This document shows positions 6,328 to 9,142 of a DNA stretch of 9,142 nt, piece by piece. The stretch comes from Alphaproteobacteria bacterium (lineage in GTDB: Bacteria; Pseudomonadota; Alphaproteobacteria; GCA-2731375). Where the stretch lies: positions 1-9,142 of the forward strand of contig JANQKO010000152.1 of NCBI GenBank assembly GCA_028281075.1. Direction: 5' to 3'. Numbering within the stretch: the stretch's first letter is position 1; each line of letters starts with the position of its first letter. A program made the translations under genes and the position numbers. Below the pieces are notes generated by a model. The model did no database searches. It was not told the DNA's origin and saw nothing but the letters and a program-made list of their open reading frames with translations.

Positions 6328-7140
6328 TCAGACCGTGGCGATGTCGGGCGCGTCGACCTGCTTCATGCCGACGACGTGGTAGCCGCAATCGACATGATGC
6401 ACCTCGCCCGAGACGCCGGCGCCGAGGTCGCTCAGCAGGTACAGGCCGGCGCCGCCGACCTCGTCGATCGAGACGTTGCGCCGCAGCGGCGAGTTGTACT
6501 CGTTCCACTTCAGAATGTAGCGGAAGTCGCCGATGCCCGAGGCCGCCAGCGTCTTGATCGGGCCGGCCGAGACGGCGTTCACCCGGATGCCGGCGGCGCC
6601 GAGATCGGCGGCGAGATACTTGACGCTGGCCTCCAGCGCCGCCTTGGCGACACCCATGACGTTGTAGTGGGGCACCACCTTCTCGGCGCCGTAATAGGTC
6701 AGCGTGACGATGCTGCCGCCGTCGGCCATCAGCTTCTCGGCATGCCGGCAGACCGCCGTCAGCGAATAGCACGAGATGTCCATCGACATCGTGAAGTTCG
6801 CGGGCGAGGTGTCGAGGAACAGGCCCTTCAGTTCCTCCTTGTCGGAATAGGCGATCGCGTGGACCAGGAAGTCGAGCCGGCCCCAGCGCTGCGCCAGCTC
6901 GGCGAACACGGCCGCCAGGCTCTCGTCGTCGGCGACGTCGCAGGACATCAGGAAGTCGGAGCCGACCGATTCCGCCAGCGGCCGGACCCGTTTCGCCAAT
7001 GCCTCGCCCTGATAGGTGAAGGCCAGCTCGGCGCCGTGTTCGGCCGCGGCCTTGGCGAGTCCCCAGGCGATCGAACGGTCGTTGGCGACGCCCATGATCA
7101 GGCCGCGCTTGCCGGCCATCAGGCTGGTCGCATCGCTCAT
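6328..7140 (-). CDS. fabI: NADH-dependent enoyl-[acyl-carrier-protein] reductase
   Basis: Reduces trans-2-enoyl-ACP to acyl-ACP, the last step of each elongation round in type II fatty acid synthesis; cytosolic, a tetramer in the family, and the target of triclosan and diazaborines. The protein is 270 residues with this start. The N-terminal MAGKRGLIMGVANDRSIAWG is the altered nucleotide-binding loop of FabI, and the catalytic pair is Y159-X6-K166 in HYNVMGVAK, with Y149 matching E. coli Y146. I chose ATG at 7140 over an in-frame ATG at 7179: family proteins begin a few residues before MAGK, a GCGGGG purine-rich tract lies just upstream, and the earlier ATG overlaps the candidate -10 box. It is followed by aroC at 45 bases and preceded by the DnaJ-type gene at 96 bases, an arrangement I know from other alphaproteobacteria. 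Confidence 0.96.
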   Translation of the reverse strand: MSDATSLMAGKRGLIMGVANDRSIAWGLAKAAAEHGAELAFTYQGEALAKRVRPLAESVGSDFLMSCDVADDESLAAVFAELAQRWGRLDFLVHAIAYSDKEELKGLFLDTSPANFTMSMDISCYSLTAVCRHAEKLMADGGSIVTLTYYGAEKVVPHYNVMGVAKAALEASVKYLAADLGAAGIRVNAVSAGPIKTLAASGIGDFRYILKWNEYNSPLRRNVSIDEVGGAGLYLLSDLGAGVSGEVHHVDCGYHVVGMKQVDAPDIATV

Positions 7141-7177
7141 GATGCCCCGCTGTTCCGCGATTGAACGAACGCGGCGC

Positions 7178-7205
7178 ATCCTACAAGAAAGCCGCAGGCC
7201 GTCAA
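7178..7205 (-). promoter_or_regulatory. Candidate promoter for fabI-aroC
   Basis: On the minus strand TTGACG (-35, 7200-7205) and TAGGAT (-10, 7178-7183) are separated by 16 bases. The -35 matches consensus at five of six positions, the -10 at four. Transcription would start near 7171, giving a leader of about 30 bases before the fabI ATG at 7140. No operator-like repeat was seen in the 96-base gap. Confidence 0.5.
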
Positions 7206-7236
7206 TGCCGTGGCGCGGCGCGGCGGGCGGTGCCGG

Positions 7237-8166
7237 TCAGCCGCGCGGGTCGTAGCGGTTCTTCACCGCCCATTGCTCGACGAAAGCCTCCAGCTCGGCG
7301 TCGGTCCCGGCCGGCAGCACGACCTGCAGGTGCACGTACTGATCGCCCCGCGCCGCGTCCTTGCCACGGGCGATGCCGCGTCCCTTCAGCCGCAGCTTGC
7401 GGCCGGTATTGGCGCCTTTCGGGATCGTCAGGCTGACCGGACCGTCGATCGTCGGCACCTCGATCTTGGCGCCGAGCACGGCCTCGGGCAGGCTGATCGG
7501 CAGGTCCAGGTGGATGTCCCGGTCCTCGCGCCGGAACCTGTCATGCGGCCGGATCGCGACCTCGATCAGGGCGTCGCCGGCCGGCCCGCCGGCAAGGCCG
7601 GCATCGCCCTGGCCCTTGAGCCGGATCTGCTTGCCTTCCTCGATGCCGGGCGGGATCTTGACGTCCAGCGTCCGGCCGTCCGGCAGGCTGATCCGGCGCG
7701 TCGTGCCCTGGGCGGCGTCCAGGAAGTCGACCGTGATCTTGTACGACCGGTCGTCGCCCCGCTGGTCCTGCTGTTGTCGCTGCTGCTGCCGGCGGCCGCG
7801 GCGCGCGCCGGCCCGGCCGCGCATGTTGCCGAAGAACTCGTTGATGATGTCCTCGGCGTTGCCGGCGCCGAATCCGAAGCCGCCGAACCCCTCCGTGCCG
7901 TCCGCCCCGCCGCCGGCATATTCGTAGCGGAAGCTGCTTTTCTGGTTGCCGTCGGCGCCGATCTCGCCGCGGTCGTATTTCGCCCGCAGGTCCTTGTCGC
8001 TGAGGATGTGATAGGCGGCCGAGACCTCCTTGAAGCGCTCGGCGACGGCGTCGTCGTCAGGATGCATGTCGGGATGCAGTTCCTTCGCCAGCTTGCGGTA
8101 GGCCCGCTTGATGTCGGCGTCACCGGCCGTGCGCCCGACGCCGAGAACTTTGTAAGGATCGCGCAT
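7237..8166 (-). CDS. DnaJ/CbpA-type J-domain co-chaperone without zinc finger
   Basis: Predicted Hsp40 that stimulates DnaK ATPase and hands over unfolded clients; cytosolic. The 309 residues comprise a J domain (about 1-67, DPYKVLGV at the start, HPD at 31-33, YDRG at its end), a short glycine/phenylalanine stretch (about 85-102, GFGGFGFGAG), an arginine/glutamine-rich linker (about 116-136), and the C-terminal client-binding beta domains (about 138-300, with IPPGIEEGKQIRLKGQG and IPKGANTGRKLRLKGRG). The CxxCxGxG zinc repeats of class I DnaJ are absent, so it is class II, CbpA-like, not the main DnaJ. The ATG at 8166 is preferred over an in-frame start at 8229: the J domain begins right after it, GGAAG lies just upstream, and the longer version would overlap the candidate promoter. 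It lies upstream of fabI on the same strand. Confidence 0.9.
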   Translation of the reverse strand: MRDPYKVLGVGRTAGDADIKRAYRKLAKELHPDMHPDDDAVAERFKEVSAAYHILSDKDLRAKYDRGEIGADGNQKSSFRYEYAGGGADGTEGFGGFGFGAGNAEDIINEFFGNMRGRAGARRGRRQQQRQQQDQRGDDRSYKITVDFLDAAQGTTRRISLPDGRTLDVKIPPGIEEGKQIRLKGQGDAGLAGGPAGDALIEVAIRPHDRFRREDRDIHLDLPISLPEAVLGAKIEVPTIDGPVSLTIPKGANTGRKLRLKGRGIARGKDAARGDQYVHLQVVLPAGTDAELEAFVEQWAVKNRYDPRG

Positions 8167-8208
8167 CCGCTTCCAGGTCTGTGTCAAGGAACCCTGCCAC
8201 TGTAAGAA

Positions 8209-8237
8209 ATAATATGGTTTCGACGCCAATTGGTTAA
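8209..8237 (-). promoter_or_regulatory. Candidate sigma-70-type promoter for the DnaJ-type gene
   Basis: On the minus strand TTAACC (-35, 8232-8237) and TATTAT (-10, 8209-8214) are separated by 17 bases, matching consensus at four and five of six positions. The region is strikingly AT-rich for this genome. Transcription would begin near 8202 and give a leader of about 36 bases. No CIRCE-like inverted repeat is seen, so control by HrcA is not indicated; sigma-32 control was not evident either. Confidence 0.55.
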
Positions 8238-8348
8238 TGAAAATGTCATCCGGCGCCGACGGGCCGGAACATGAGGGCGGAGATTGATATCAAACCCCAA
8301 CCTCATCCTGAGAGCCTGTGAAGAAATCGCACCGATGCCCCCCAAGTT

Positions 8349-8374
8349 GTCATCCTGGCGGAGGCCAGGATCCA
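8349..8374 (+). repeat. REP-like hairpin unit, left copy
   Basis: Perfect 8-bp stem ATCCTGGC (8352-8359) and GCCAGGAT (8364-8371) with a GGAG loop, framed by GTC on one side and CCA on the other. The shape GTCAT-stem-ATCCA resembles short palindromic intergenic repeats that are common in proteobacteria. It faces the right copy in opposite orientation. Confidence 0.7.
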
Positions 8375-8407
8375 TTTTTGTTGTTTTTCAACAGGTTGCG
8401 ATGCCGT

Positions 8408-8433
8408 TGGATGCTGGCCTGCGCCAGCATGAC
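8408..8433 (-). repeat. REP-like hairpin unit, right copy
   Basis: Perfect 8-bp stem ATGCTGGC (8411-8418) and GCCAGCAT (8423-8430) with a CTGC loop. Read on the minus strand it equals the left copy except for three positions; two of these are the paired bases of one stem position, so pairing is preserved. Confidence 0.7.
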
Positions 8434-8491
8434 GGCTTCTTTTGGTCGTGAGTAATTCATTCACAGGCTCTGAGGAGCGACCGGCTGTAAT

Positions 8492-8504
8492 GGGGACAGT
8501 CCCC
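8492..8504. repeat. 13-bp palindrome downstream of the Sel1-like gene
   Basis: GGGGAC (8492-8497) and GTCCCC (8499-8504) form a perfect 6-bp stem around a single central base, too tight for a normal hairpin loop unless the inner pairs open. It lies about 20 bases beyond the stop of the minus-strand Sel1-like gene. With no T-run after it, it is not a standard terminator. A related AGGGAC follows at 8513-8518. Confidence 0.4.
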
Positions 8505-8524
8505 GATTCGCCAGGGACGGCCGT

Positions 8525-9136
8525 TCAGCGGTCCGCGCGCCAGTCCTTGACCAGCCGCTGGCCGTCCAGGCGCTCCAGCGGCGTCAGGTCGTCTTCCAGG
8601 CGCCGCAACTGGTCGCGGGCCTGGGCATGGCCCTGGTCGGCCGCCAGTCGCAGCCACTTGAAGCTGTGGGACCGGTCGCGGCCGGTGAAATCGGGCCGGT
8701 CGAGCAGCAGGCCGAGCTGAAACTGCGCCTCGCGGTGCCCGGCGTCCGCGATCGGCAGCCAGCGGTCGTGGGCGACCTGCAGGTTGCCGCTGTAGTAGGC
8801 GATCAGGCCGCTGGCCATGACCCGGTCGGCGTCGGCGCCACCGTCGGTCCCGCCGTCCGGCGCGGCCGGCGGCCCGACGTCGAGGGAGTCCCGCGCCGGC
8901 CCGTCATCCGCCGCCGGCATGTCGGCGCCGGGCGGCGGGTCCAGGACATAGGCGAACACCGGCTGCCGTCGCGGCGCCAGGCCGGTCGCCTCGGCCGGCG
9001 GCACGTCCGCCCGTGGCGCGGCCGCCTCGGACGCCGCCTCGGACGCCGGTTCGGCCGCCGCTCCGGCCGCGATGGCCGTGTCGTCCGAGAACAGGTCGCC
9101 GAACCAGCTCAGCAGCGAGGAGTCGTCGTCGGCCAC
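8525..9136 (-). CDS. Sel1-like repeat protein with disordered alanine/proline-rich N-terminus, possibly truncated by the window
   Basis: Function unknown. In the 203 visible residues, about 1-18 are acidic with a hydrophobic patch (SLLSWFGDLF), about 20-100 are rich in Ala, Pro, Asp and Glu and probably unstructured, and about 104-180 form roughly two degenerate Sel1/TPR-type helical repeats (AYYSGNLQVAHDRWLPIADA, then AQFQLGLLL, then FKWLRLAADQGHAQA). Such repeats usually serve protein-protein contacts. No signal peptide or membrane helix is seen. The chosen start is a GTG at 9136, only six bases from the right edge, and the frame stays open to the edge, so the true start may lie outside. 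It is on the same strand as the DnaJ-type gene but separated by 358 bases including repeats, so a shared transcript is unlikely. Confidence 0.7.
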   Translation of the reverse strand: MADDDSSLLSWFGDLFSDDTAIAAGAAAEPASEAASEAAAPRADVPPAEATGLAPRRQPVFAYVLDPPPGADMPAADDGPARDSLDVGPPAAPDGGTDGGADADRVMASGLIAYYSGNLQVAHDRWLPIADAGHREAQFQLGLLLDRPDFTGRDRSHSFKWLRLAADQGHAQARDQLRRLEDDLTPLERLDGQRLVKDWRADR

Positions 9137-9142
9137 CGCCGC

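Larger units (their letters stand above)
8306..8476. repeat. 171-bp composite inverted repeat, MITE-like or paired REP element
   Basis: Two arms of 69 bases (8306-8374 and 8408-8476) face each other around a 33-base spacer. The outer 17 bases (TCCTGAGAGCCTGTGAA at 8306-8322, against the reverse complement of 8460-8476) match at 16 of 17 positions. Inner hairpin units match at 23 of 26. The 26 bases between them have the same length in both arms but match only weakly (9 of 26 by eye). The arms are in register without gaps. No flanking direct repeat is seen, and no transposase gene. The spacer holds a further small TGTTG/CAACA hairpin over a T-run (8379-8393). The rest of the 8167-8524 gap carries the DnaJ-type gene's promoter and a palindrome near 8498; nothing else was recognised. 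Confidence 0.7.

Noticed and set aside
5197..7164. 655-codon open frame on the plus strand opposite aroC and fabI
   Set aside because: A GC-driven shadow of two well-supported minus-strand genes, with the same compositional look and no domain.
8182..8187. Perfect TTGACA on the minus strand
   Set aside because: A -10 at proper distance would fall at or within the DnaJ-type start codon region, and no such box is there; a better promoter lies upstream.
7210..8205. 331-codon plus-strand frame opposite the DnaJ-type gene
   Set aside because: Antisense shadow; the minus-strand protein has J-domain and client-binding signatures, this one has none.
8184..8375. 63-codon minus-strand frame upstream of the DnaJ-type gene
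   Set aside because: It spans the candidate promoter and half of the repeat element and has no ribosome-binding site or family resemblance.
8306..8476. Reading the inverted repeat as a complete insertion sequence
   Set aside because: Only 171 bp, no transposase frame, and no target-site duplication at the ends by eye.

Overview
The window is about 70% GC with dense, closely spaced genes. It reads as chromosomal housekeeping DNA from an alphaproteobacterium. The order ispA-dxs-tlyA-rlmD, the fabI-aroC pair behind a DnaJ-type gene, and a small protein resembling the tail of the alphaproteobacterial cell-cycle regulator GcrA all point to that class, most likely a Rhodospirillales-like lineage. 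The class is inferred from gene families and gene order, not from a marker gene. No prophage, insertion sequence, CRISPR array, rRNA or tRNA was seen.

Left block, plus strand (1-4784): the 3' part of ispA (farnesyl diphosphate synthase), then dxs (first enzyme of the MEP isoprenoid pathway), tlyA (S4-domain rRNA 2'-O-methyltransferase) and rlmD (Fe-S, SAM-dependent uracil-5 rRNA methyltransferase). dxs and tlyA are 3 bases apart and tlyA and rlmD overlap by 8, so these three are almost certainly one transcript. A candidate promoter inside the end of ispA could drive dxs independently, and a small hairpin with a T-run over the rlmD stop codon may end the transcript.

Centre (4785-5211): a single 63-codon gene with its own candidate promoter and a very good intrinsic terminator. 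Its product looks like the C-terminal CxWP...YCG...PYCxxH module of GcrA without the DNA-binding N-terminus. A GANTC site, the target of the CcrM methylase that GcrA works with, lies just upstream of the candidate promoter. This is the most interesting gene here. A short AT-rich convergent gap separates it from aroC.

Right block, minus strand (5212-9136): reading leftward, an alanine/proline-rich protein with Sel1-like repeats (it may run off the right edge), a 358-base intergenic region, a class II DnaJ/CbpA-type co-chaperone, fabI (enoyl-ACP reductase, type II fatty acid synthesis) and aroC (chorismate synthase, end of the shikimate pathway). Candidate sigma-70-type promoters precede the dnaJ-like gene and fabI; fabI and aroC are probably cotranscribed.

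The intergenic region 8167-8524 holds the dnaJ-like gene's promoter, a 171-bp composite inverted repeat (8306-8476) made of near-identical 17-bp ends and two facing REP-like hairpins, and a 13-bp palindrome near the end of the Sel1-like gene. The repeat resembles a MITE or a paired REP element. Overall the window joins isoprenoid, fatty acid and aromatic precursor synthesis with rRNA modification and chaperone functions. I do not see a multi-gene novel system; the GcrA-tail protein and the composite repeat are the parts worth following up.
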